This document shows positions 1 through 6,824 of a stretch of 21,920 bases of DNA, in pieces. The stretch is from an uncultured Sphingomonas sp. (GTDB lineage: Bacteria > Pseudomonadota > Alphaproteobacteria > Sphingomonadales > Sphingomonadaceae). Position numbers and translations under genes: made by a program. Position 1 is the first letter of the stretch, and the number at the start of each line of letters is the position of its first letter. The notes under the pieces are model-generated. The model searched no databases, had not been told where the DNA came from, and saw nothing but the letters and a program-made list of their open reading frames with translations. The stretch lies in NCBI GenBank assembly GCA_902806295.1, contig CADCWB010000043.1, positions 1 through 21,920 of the forward strand, written 5' to 3'.

Positions 1-44
1 ATGAGCAGGGCCGGACGGTCTACGACTACAACGCCCGCTGCTGA
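1..44 (+). CDS. 3' end of an unknown protein (partial)
   Basis: The third reading frame is open from the window edge to a TGA at 42-44 and encodes the tail EQGRTVYDYNARC. All thirteen complete sense codons end in G or C, as real genes here do, so this is probably the last part of a gene that begins outside the window. It converges on the exonuclease gene with only 11 bases between the two stop codons, leaving no room for a separate terminator. I do not recognise the family from so few residues. The position matters because it shows that the DNA ligase that often follows the exonuclease is not directly downstream of it here. Confidence 0.4.
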   Translation, partial: EQGRTVYDYNARC

Positions 45-55
45 CGGGATCGGGC

Positions 56-1063
56 CTACTCGTCCTCGTCGTCCTCATAGCCGATCAGGTTTAGCTCCCG
101 CGCCTTGATCTGGTGGAGCATGCACCAGTGCATCAGCGCATCCTCACGGCCGTGGGTGATCCACACTTCCTTGGGCGCGACCTCGCGAATGGTGTCGATC
201 AGTTCGCTCCAATCGGCATGATCGGAGATCATCAGCGGCAGCTCGACGTTGCGCTGACGGGCGCGCTGGCGAATGCGCATCCAGCCTGAAGCCATGGCGG
301 TAATCGGATCGGGCAGTCGCCGCGACCAGCGATCATTGAGCGCACCGGGCGGGCAGAGAATCAGCTTGCCCCTAAGCTCCTCTTTCTTAGCTCCCGTGGC
401 AGGTCGCAACTCGCCAAGGTCGATGCCCCAATCCTCATACAGGCGGTTCAGCCGCTCCAGCGCGCCGTGAACGTAGATCGGCTCGTCGTGCCCGCGCCGC
501 CGGGCCTCGGTGATCACGCGCTGGGCCTTGCCCAACGCATAGGCGCCGACCAGCACGCACCGCTCAGGATTATCATGCAACCGAGCGAGCAGCCGGTCGA
601 TCTCCCCACCCGTGTCCGGATGGTGGAATACCGGCAGGCCAAAGGTCGCCTCCGTGATGAAGATGTCGCACTTGACGGGTAGAAACGGCTCGCAGGTCGG
701 ATCGGCACGGCGCTTGTAGTCGCCCGACACCACCACCCGCTCGCCGCCCCAGTCTAGGATGATCTGCGCGGAGCCGAGCACATGGCCGGCCGGCACGAAA
801 CTGACCTCCACCTCGCCGACCGTGACACTCTGGCCGTACTCGACGGGACAGCCGTTCTGGTTGCCATAGCGCACGCCCATGATGTCCAGCGTCGCGGGAG
901 TGGCCCACACTGTTCCATGCCCGCCCCGAGCATGGTCCGCGTGGCCGTGGGTGACCAGCGCCCGCTCCTTCGGCTGTGAGGGGTCGACCCACGCATCGGC
1001 CGGGCGAACATAGATGCCTTCGGGAAAAGGCTCGATCCAGGAACCGAGGCGGGCCACGAGCAC
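56..1063 (-). CDS. Ligase-associated DNA exonuclease, metallo-beta-lactamase fold
   Basis: A cytoplasmic metal-dependent nuclease of the metallo-beta-lactamase/beta-CASP type, 335 residues. It matches the exonuclease that accompanies an Lhr-type helicase, an ATP-dependent ligase and PdeM in bacterial repair cassettes. Visible motifs are the metal site THGHADH (H39, H41, D43, H44), GHVLGSAQI, the SGDYKR strand near residue 115 and SDHADW near residue 285. The start is the GTG at 1061-1063; the codon before it is an in-frame TAA, so no longer protein is possible. A second GTG two codons later is the only close alternative. The tail is acidic (YEDDEDE). The gene is divergent from the small membrane protein gene at 1114 and its helicase, with 50 bases between starts, so the two sides may share a promoter region. 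The family call is firm; exact substrate preference cannot be read from the sequence. Confidence 0.88.
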   Translation of the reverse strand: MLVARLGSWIEPFPEGIYVRPADAWVDPSQPKERALVTHGHADHARGGHGTVWATPATLDIMGVRYGNQNGCPVEYGQSVTVGEVEVSFVPAGHVLGSAQIILDWGGERVVVSGDYKRRADPTCEPFLPVKCDIFITEATFGLPVFHHPDTGGEIDRLLARLHDNPERCVLVGAYALGKAQRVITEARRRGHDEPIYVHGALERLNRLYEDWGIDLGELRPATGAKKEELRGKLILCPPGALNDRWSRRLPDPITAMASGWMRIRQRARQRNVELPLMISDHADWSELIDTIREVAPKEVWITHGREDALMHWCMLHQIKARELNLIGYEDDEDE

Positions 1064-1113
1064 TTAAGAACCGAACGGCGGGACGGTTCCGCCCGCGAAA
1101 CGGAGAACAGCGC

Positions 1114-1308
1114 ATGGCCGAGGGCAGCGACGTCAATTATTGGAACCTGGTCATCATCGGCATCTTCATCGTCGGCGCGATCATGCTGTGGGCGATCGTC
1201 CGCAACAAGAAGGACAAGGTCGACCCGAACATCACCGAGCGCGGCACCCGCGAGGTTTACGAGGAAGAGCAGCGCATGCACCAGAACGATCGAAACAGCG
1301 GCCTCTGA
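1114..1308 (+). CDS. Small single-pass membrane protein upstream of the helicase
   Basis: A 64-residue protein, MAEGSDVNYW at the N terminus, with one hydrophobic helix at about residues 11-29 (LVIIGIFIVGAIMLWAIV). A charged tail follows (RNKKDK, then EVYEEEQRMHQNDRN) that probably lies in the cytoplasm by the positive-inside rule. The start is ATG 1114 because GGAG at 1102-1105 sits 8 bases before it; a longer reading from 976 would run through the antisense exonuclease gene. Its stop codon TGA (1306-1308) overlaps the likely CTG start of the helicase by CTGA, so the two are probably co-translated. I do not recognise a named family. The tail is compatible with a short amphipathic helix. Whether it anchors a repair complex or is just a chance neighbour is unknown. 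Confidence 0.75.
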   Translation: MAEGSDVNYWNLVIIGIFIVGAIMLWAIVRNKKDKVDPNITERGTREVYEEEQRMHQNDRNSGL

Positions 1309-3722
1309 GCGGACCTGATCTCCCCTCAGTCGTTGCCGACTGGTTCGCAGGGCGCGGCTGGCAGCCGCGCCGCCACCAGCTTGAGATGCTGGATCGCGCC
1401 CGCACCGGCCGCCACGCGTTGCTGGTGGCAGCCACCGGCGCGGGCAAGACGCTGGCCGGCTTCCTGCCGACCATTTGCGATCTGGCGGAGCAACCCGCGG
1501 AAGGGCTGCACACCCTCTACATTTCGCCCCTGAAAGCGCTGGCGGTCGATGTCCAGCGCAACCTGCTTACCCCGATCGAGGAAATGGGTCTCCCGATCCG
1601 GGTTGAGACCCGCACCGGCGATACGCCGTCGGACCGGAAGGCGCGCCAGCGCGCCCGCCCGCCGCAGGTACTGCTGACCACGCCGGAGTCCTTGAGCCTG
1701 CTGCTGAGCTATCCCGACAGCTTCACGATGTTCGCCGGCCTGAAGACCATCGTATTGGATGAGATCCATGCCTTCGCCCGCGACAAGCGCGGCGACCTGC
1801 TTAGCCTTTCGCTGGCGCGGCTGCAGGCGATCGCGCCCGACCTTCGCCGAGTTGGCCTCAGCGCCACCGTCGCCGACCCGGATGCCTACCGCGGCTGGCT
1901 CGCACCCGACGCCGACGAGGAGTTGGTAGATCTGGTCATCGGCGATCCGGGCGCCGAGCCGAACCTGGACATCCTCATCCCCGAGGGCCGTGTGCCTTGG
2001 TCTGGCCACTCCGGCCGCTATGCCGCCCGCCAAGTGATGGAGCAGATCGAGCGCCACAAGACCACCTTGGTCTTCTGCAATACCCGCAGCTTGGCCGAGC
2101 TGATCTTTCAGGACTTGTGGAAGGTAAACGACCAGAGCCTGCCGATCGGCGTTCACCACGGCAGCCTGGCGCTGGAGGCCCGGCGCAAGGTCGAGGCCGC
2201 GATGGCCGACGGGCGCTTGCGGGCGCTGGTCTGCACCTCCAGCCTGGACCTCGGTATCGACTGGGGCAACGTCGAGCTGGTCATCCAAATGGGCGCGCCC
2301 AAGGGCAGCTCCCGCTTGCTGCAGCGCATCGGCCGCGCCAACCACCGGCTGGACGAGCCGAGTCACGGCACCATCGTGCCCGGCAATCGCTTCGAATATC
2401 TCGAGGCGCGTGCCGCCCTCGACGCGGTGGACGCGGGCGAGCTCTACCCGGAGATCTTCCGGCCAGGTACTCTGGACACATTGGCCCAGCATATCCTCGC
2501 TTGCGCCTGCGCTGCTCCGTTCGAGCAAGGCGAGTTGCTGCGCGAGATCCGCTCGGCCGCTCCTTACGCCGGGCTTCCCGACGAGACGTTCGACCGCGTC
2601 CTCCAATATATCGCCACCGGCGGCTATGCCTTGCGCGCCTACGACAAGTTCCGCCGGCTGGTAGAGGATCAGCCCGGCCTTTGGCGGATCACCAAACCGG
2701 CCGTGGCGCAGCAGCATCGGCTCAACGCCGGGATCATCGTCGACAATCCAATGCTGGACATCCGCTTTAAGAATGGCCGCATGCTGGGCCGTGTGGAAGA
2801 GGGGTTCGCCTCGACCCTGACGGTCGGCGACCATATCTTCTTCGCTGGCCTCAGCCTGGAAGTGCAAAGCTTCAAGGACAGCGACATTCTGGTCCGCGCC
2901 TCGACCAAAGAGGCGCGGCTAGTCACCTATGGCGGGCAGCGGATGAGCATGACCACTCATCTTGCCGACCGGGTCCGGCACTTCCTCTCGGAGCCGGGCG
3001 AATGGCACCGCTTCCCCGACGACGTCCGCGAATGGCTTGAGGTGCAGCAGCGTCGCTCGCGCCTGCCGCAGCCCGACGAATTGCTGGTCGAAACTTTTCC
3101 GTTGGAGAAGCGCCACTACATGGTGATGTACAGCTTCGAGGGCTGGAACGCGCACCAGTCGCTCGGCATGCTGATCACCAAGCGGATGGAGAAAGCCGGG
3201 CTTAAACCGCTGGGCTTCGTTGCCAACGATTACGCCATCGCCGTCTACGGCCTGGAGCCGATCACCGATCCGGCGCCGCTGCTGTCGCCCGACATCCTGG
3301 AAGGCGAGTTCGTCGAATGGGTCGAGCAATCCATGCTGCTCAAGCGCGCCTTTCGCGAAGTGGCGGTGATCGGCGGGTTGGTCGAGCGCCAGCACCCGGG
3401 CAAGCGCAAGAGCGGCAAGCAGGTCAGCTTCTCGACCGACCTCATCTACGACGTGCTGCGCAAGTACGAGCCCGAGCATCTGCTGATGAAGGCGGCGTGG
3501 GAGGATGCCCGTGCGCGGATGACCGAACTCGGCCGTCTTGCTCGGCTCGTCGAGCGAGCCGCGAACCAGATGGTCCATGTCGCCACGGACCGGGTCACTC
3601 CGCTCGCCGTCCCGGTAATGGTGATCGTCGGCCGCGAGGCGCTGCCAGCCGGAGCCGAGGCCGACGACGCGCTGCTGGTCGAGGCGGAGGCACTGGCCGC
3701 CGAGGCCATGCGGCTGGATTGA
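1305..3722 (+). CDS. Ligase-associated DEXH-box helicase, Lhr family
   Basis: A large superfamily 2 helicase of the Lhr-core type, about 805 residues from the start chosen here, which is the usual family length. It has Walker A ATGAGKT near residue 43 (K48), DEIH at 152-155, the SAT motif near 186, a helicase C domain with TSSLDLGIDWG and the arginine-finger motif QRIGRANHR. A long Lhr-type winged-helix and core extension follows to the C terminus. The enzyme is expected to translocate 3'-5' on single-stranded DNA and unwind DNA or DNA:RNA. The frame is open back to ATG 1140, but that start would overlap most of the small membrane-protein gene. Between 1140 and ATG 1386 (inside the helicase domain) there is no in-frame ATG, GTG or TTG, so the best start is CTG 1305. 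That CTG forms a CTGA overlap with the upstream stop. Function is sure, the start is not. Confidence 0.85.
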   Translation: MSGPDLPSVVADWFAGRGWQPRRHQLEMLDRARTGRHALLVAATGAGKTLAGFLPTICDLAEQPAEGLHTLYISPLKALAVDVQRNLLTPIEEMGLPIRVETRTGDTPSDRKARQRARPPQVLLTTPESLSLLLSYPDSFTMFAGLKTIVLDEIHAFARDKRGDLLSLSLARLQAIAPDLRRVGLSATVADPDAYRGWLAPDADEELVDLVIGDPGAEPNLDILIPEGRVPWSGHSGRYAARQVMEQIERHKTTLVFCNTRSLAELIFQDLWKVNDQSLPIGVHHGSLALEARRKVEAAMADGRLRALVCTSSLDLGIDWGNVELVIQMGAPKGSSRLLQRIGRANHRLDEPSHGTIVPGNRFEYLEARAALDAVDAGELYPEIFRPGTLDTLAQHILACACAAPFEQGELLREIRSAAPYAGLPDETFDRVLQYIATGGYALRAYDKFRRLVEDQPGLWRITKPAVAQQHRLNAGIIVDNPMLDIRFKNGRMLGRVEEGFASTLTVGDHIFFAGLSLEVQSFKDSDILVRASTKEARLVTYGGQRMSMTTHLADRVRHFLSEPGEWHRFPDDVREWLEVQQRRSRLPQPDELLVETFPLEKRHYMVMYSFEGWNAHQSLGMLITKRMEKAGLKPLGFVANDYAIAVYGLEPITDPAPLLSPDILEGEFVEWVEQSMLLKRAFREVAVIGGLVERQHPGKRKSGKQVSFSTDLIYDVLRKYEPEHLLMKAAWEDARARMTELGRLARLVERAANQMVHVATDRVTPLAVPVMVIVGREALPAGAEADDALLVEAEALAAEAMRLD

Positions 3723-3729
3723 GGACCGC

Positions 3730-3766
3730 GGCGCAAGCCGGGGCCCAGCCGGTAGTTGGCTGCGCC
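3730..3766 (+). terminator. Imperfect inverted repeat after the helicase gene
   Basis: GGCGCAAGCC (3730-3739) can pair with GGCTGCGCC (3758-3766) with one bulged base, just downstream of the helicase stop. The loop contains a further GGGGCCC palindrome. No T run follows (ACTCTCCCC), so it is not a textbook intrinsic terminator. It may slow polymerase or protect the 3' end of the transcript. Otherwise the 95 bases between the helicase and the lipoprotein gene hold nothing I can identify. Confidence 0.3.
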
Positions 3767-3817
3767 ACTCTCCCCACCCGCAGCTAGACCTCCGTGCTCG
3801 CCGGGGTACAAGGCGCC

Positions 3818-4093
3818 ATGCGCATTCTTCCCCTGCTCCTCATCCCCGCCCTGTCCGGCTGCGTCGTCGGCACCATTGCGAGCACTGCGGTGGATGTCGT
3901 CACCCTGCCGGTGAAAGCCGTCTCTGCCGGCGTCGATGCCGCGACCACCAGCCAGTCGGAAGCCGACCAGAAGCGCGGCCGCGAGCTGCGCAAGCAAGAG
4001 GAAAGTCGCGGCAAGGCGCTGCGCCGATGGCAGGAGCAGTGCCGCAAGCTGACCGCGGCCGGCCAGCCCTGCCAACCGCCGCCTGCCAGCTGA
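3818..4093 (+). CDS. Small outer-envelope lipoprotein, unknown function
   Basis: A 91-residue protein with a clear lipoprotein signal: MRILPLLLIPALSGC, with lipobox LSGC and the acylated cysteine at position 15. The mature part starts with a short hydrophobic stretch (VVGTIASTAVDVV). It then becomes a charged, probably helical segment rich in K, R, E and Q (EADQKRGRELRKQEESRGK), ending in a proline-rich tail with two cysteines. The start is ATG 3818, preceded by AAGG at 3810-3813; a GTG at 3794 would add eight residues in front of the signal and is less likely. It resembles short lipoproteins common in alphaproteobacteria, but I cannot name a function. Its stop lies 3 bases from the stop of the converging M20 peptidase gene. 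Confidence 0.72.
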   Translation: MRILPLLLIPALSGCVVGTIASTAVDVVTLPVKAVSAGVDAATTSQSEADQKRGRELRKQEESRGKALRRWQEQCRKLTAAGQPCQPPPAS

Positions 4094-4096
4094 AGC

Positions 4097-5609
4097 TTAC
4101 CGTTTCGCTGGGCCGCTCCGCGCGACCTGGTACAGCAGGTCCGCATAGAGCTTCGCCTGTTCGGCAAAACCGGCGACCTTTGGATTGCTGCTGTCGATCA
4201 GGAACCACTCGTTGGGCGCATGAGCGCCGCCGCCGCGCCCGGAGCCGAACTGCCCGGCGGGCAACTTTAGCGGGTCGCCGGTGAATACCACACCCGGCCA
4301 GCTGCCGGCGCTGCGAGCGCTCAGCGTCTGCTCGATGCCGGAGGCCGCCAGCGTGGCTCGCTCGGCCTTGATCAGCGGGCTGTTCTCGTCGGTCTCGGTC
4401 GGACTGTAGCCGCCGCTGACGTTTACTTGAATGTCCGAGAAGCCGCGCTTGGCGAGATGCGCTTTCAGCTTGGTGACCGCCTCCTCGTAGGTCATGTTTG
4501 GCACCAGCCGCAGGTCCAGCTTTGCTTCGGCCCGGCCCGGCAGCACGGTCTTGCCGCCCGGCCCCATATAGCCGCTTACCAGGCCCTGGATATTGACGGT
4601 CGGCTGCTGCGCCAACCGAATGCTGGAGGTGCGATAATCATCGTTCGCATACCAGTGCTTCAGGCCCAGGCTCTTCAGGTCGTCCGCTTCATCGCCCGCC
4701 GCCACTTCGCTGGCGATGATCTGCTTCTGTCGAGCCGATAGGGGCTTCACGTTCTCGAAATAGCCGTCGATCGCGGGCGTGTGGCCATCTTCGGTGACCA
4801 GCGTGTTGAGCGCCTTAATCAGCCGCCACGCGGGACTGTCGACACTGGCCATCAAGCTCGAATGGATATCCTTCGCCGGACCGTTTCCGGAGCGCTCGCC
4901 GCTGGAAACCAGCTGAACCTCGATCACTCCCTTAGCGCCCAGCGTCAGTCCGACGGCGCCGGTGCTACTCTGATTCGCGGATGGGATGAACACACCGACG
5001 GCCTTCGCCAGCGCCGCCTTGACCTCGGGATCGGTCACCACCTGACGAAAGTGCGGGGAGCCGATCTCCTCCTCGCCCTCCGCGACCAGCACCAGGTTGA
5101 CCGGGAGCTTGGTAGCCGACGCCTTGAACGCACGAACGGCGGCGAGGAATGCGGTCTCCGGTCCTTTCTGGTTAACGGCTCCGCGCCCGACGATCGCCTT
5201 GCCTTCGCCGGGCCGATCCACCATCCGCCCCTCAAGCGGCGGCGAGGACCATTCGGCCGGATCGAAGTGCTTAACGTCGTACATGAAATAGACCGCGAGC
5301 GTGGTCGGCGCACCGGCATCAAGCGTCGCGAACACGCCGGGCACCCCTTCGGTCTTCACCACTCGCGCCTGTTGGAAGCCGGCATCCAGTGCGAGCCGGC
5401 GCATATACTCGGCGCCTTCCTGGTGATTGAGCCCCATGTTGGCGATGGTCGGCAGAGCGATCCACTGCCGCAGCCGCTCGACCGCCGCCGGTTTTGTCAG
5501 CGCGGATCGCGGCTTCGACCGGGGAAGGTGCCTTGGTCGGAGCAGCGGCGACAACCGGCTGAGCGGCGGCAATCGTTCCGCCAGCGAGCAGCAAGGACAA
5601 GATGCGCAT
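4097..5609 (-). pseudogene. M20-family metallopeptidase, frameshifted after the signal peptide
   Basis: A secreted M20 peptidase or dipeptidase relative whose gene is split into two frames. The start ATG at 5607-5609 opens a classic signal peptide (MRILSLLLAGGTIAAA, cleavage near QPVVAAA). That frame reaches A-D-K at residue 39 and then loses homology. The catalytic domain continues in the neighbouring frame from K-P-A-A-V-E-R-L onward, down to TAA at 4097-4099. Removing one base of the TTTT run at 5492-5495 (AAAA on the coding strand) joins both parts into a protein of about 503 residues. The rest of the domain is intact: EGEEEIGSPHF, the dimerisation region near DIHSS, and AHAPNEWF near the C terminus. 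Two usual zinc-ligand positions differ: the HYD histidine is Met (FMYDVK) and the bridging Asp is Asn (GRGAVNQKG). The cause could be real gene decay or a sequencing indel. Confidence 0.75.
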
Positions 5610-5678
5610 GTGTTTTCCCGTGTTCAGGACAAGAGCGCGCAGTCTGGCCTTCCCCGTTCGCATCGTCCAGAGCACGTC

Positions 5679-6134
5679 ATGCGGTATTTCCTCGACTGCG
5701 AGTACAACGGCTTTGGCGGCGGGCTGATCAGCCTGGCGCTGGTGCCGGAGGACCATGGCGAGGAGTTCTACGCGGTGGTGATCTGCAATGAACCACTCAA
5801 CGAATGGGTCCAGCGCAACGTGCAGCCCTATCTCGATCATGTCCCGATCAGTCACCAGCACCCCCCGCAGGAGTCGATCGAGGTCGCGCATCACCTCTCC
5901 TCCTGGCTGTCCGGCTTTCCCGAAGTGGAGATCGTCGCCGACTGGCCGGAGGACATCGCGCTATTTTGCCTACTGTTGATCACCGGCAACGGCGACATGG
6001 TGGCGGTGCCCTCGCTGACCTTCCGTTTGTGGAAGCTCCCCGGCTTCTCGACCGCCCGCAACAGTGCGGTGCCCCACAACGCGCTTCATGATGCGCGATC
6101 CTTGCGCGATCATGTGCTTAGCCACTTGGAATAG
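5679..6134 (+). CDS. DEDDh 3'-5' exonuclease, RNase AS/DnaQ-like
   Basis: A compact 151-residue DnaQ-fold nuclease. Exo I is FLDCEYNG with D6 and E8. Asp88 or Asp92 in ADWPED fits Exo II. H133 to D138 in HNALHDAR is the Exo III HxAxxD motif of the DEDDh class. The size and the starting pattern fit the RNase AS-like exoribonucleases (3'-5' exoribonuclease family) better than the DNA polymerase proofreading subunit. The predicted reaction is removal of nucleotides from 3' ends using two Mg or Mn ions in the cytoplasm; RNA or DNA preference is not visible. ATG 5679 is chosen because the protein begins right at the first beta strand; longer readings in frame run into the region antisense to the peptidase. 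PdeM starts 27 bases after its stop, so the two probably share a transcript. It is divergent from the M20 gene, 69 bases apart. Confidence 0.82.
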   Translation: MRYFLDCEYNGFGGGLISLALVPEDHGEEFYAVVICNEPLNEWVQRNVQPYLDHVPISHQHPPQESIEVAHHLSSWLSGFPEVEIVADWPEDIALFCLLLITGNGDMVAVPSLTFRLWKLPGFSTARNSAVPHNALHDARSLRDHVLSHLE

Positions 6135-6161
6135 CGGCGGGCTTGCGCCACAGAGCGGCTG

Positions 6162-6824
6162 ATGGTTCCCTTTTCGTTCGCTGGCCACGACTTCCTCGCC
6201 GACCCGCAAGGCGCGCTTCACTGGCCGGCCGAGCAGGCGCTGCTGGTGGCCGACCTGCACCTTGAAAAGGCGAGCTGGTTCGCCCGGCTGGGGCAGTTCC
6301 TTCCACCCTATGATAGCCAGGCAACGCTCGCAGCCTTGACCGAGCTGGTCGACCGCACCGGGGTCAAAAAGCTCTATTGCCTCGGCGACAGTTTTCACGA
6401 CCGCTTCGGCTGCGATCGGCTGCCCGAGGCCGCTCGCGCCATGCTGCTGGCCCTGACCGCTCGCCTCGATTGGGTGTGGATCATCGGCAACCACGACCCG
6501 GGGTTCGCCGACCACTGCGGCGGACGCTTGGTCGAGGCGGTTCATGTCCGCGGGCTGACCCTGCGGCATGAGGCCGACCCGCTTGATCACTCGCCCGAGC
6601 TATCGGGTCACTTCCATCCCAAGCTGCGGATCACCACCCGCGGCAAGAACGTCTCCCGCCGCTGCTACGTCGCAAGCGCGACCAAGCTGATCCTGCCAGC
6701 GTTCGGCGCGCTGACCGGAGGGCTCGACGCCGGCCATCCAGAGATCCGCAAGAAAGTCGGCAGTGAGGCGGCGGCACTAGTGCCGGTCGCCGACCGGATG
6801 CTCCGCTTCCCGCTTGCCGCCTAG
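6162..6824 (+). CDS. pdeM: Ligase-associated phosphoesterase/endonuclease PdeM
   Basis: A 220-residue calcineurin-like metallophosphoesterase with every metal-site motif: ADLHLEK (D31, H33), LGDSFHD (D76, H79), GNHDPG (N110, H111) and SGHFHP (H150, H152). The overall length and the opening beta strands with AEQALLVADLHLEK match PdeM of the ligase-associated DNA repair cassette (exonuclease, ligase, helicase, PdeM). It is expected to cut or process phosphodiester DNA ends. It lies 27 bases after the DEDDh exonuclease gene and 2.4 kb from the helicase, so the cassette is spread out here. The stop codon TAG overlaps the stop of the converging pabBC gene: the palindrome CTAG at 6821-6824 ends both proteins. 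Confidence 0.88.
   Translation: MVPFSFAGHDFLADPQGALHWPAEQALLVADLHLEKASWFARLGQFLPPYDSQATLAALTELVDRTGVKKLYCLGDSFHDRFGCDRLPEAARAMLLALTARLDWVWIIGNHDPGFADHCGGRLVEAVHVRGLTLRHEADPLDHSPELSGHFHPKLRITTRGKNVSRRCYVASATKLILPAFGALTGGLDAGHPEIRKKVGSEAAALVPVADRMLRFPLAA

Noticed and set aside
1140..1304. Helicase start at ATG 1140
   Set aside because: It would translate 55 residues out of frame over the small membrane-protein gene, with His/Arg-rich shadow sequence unlike the family.
1326..2867. Long minus-strand open frame (513 codons) opposite the helicase
   Set aside because: It is the shadow of a GC-rich gene; it shows no known motif, whereas the plus strand has all helicase motifs in order.
3794..3817. 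GTG start for the lipoprotein
   Set aside because: It would put eight residues in front of a normal signal peptide; ATG 3818 has AAGG upstream.
4781..5791. Plus-strand open frame of 336 codons opposite the M20 gene
   Set aside because: Shadow frame; the minus strand carries the peptidase motifs.
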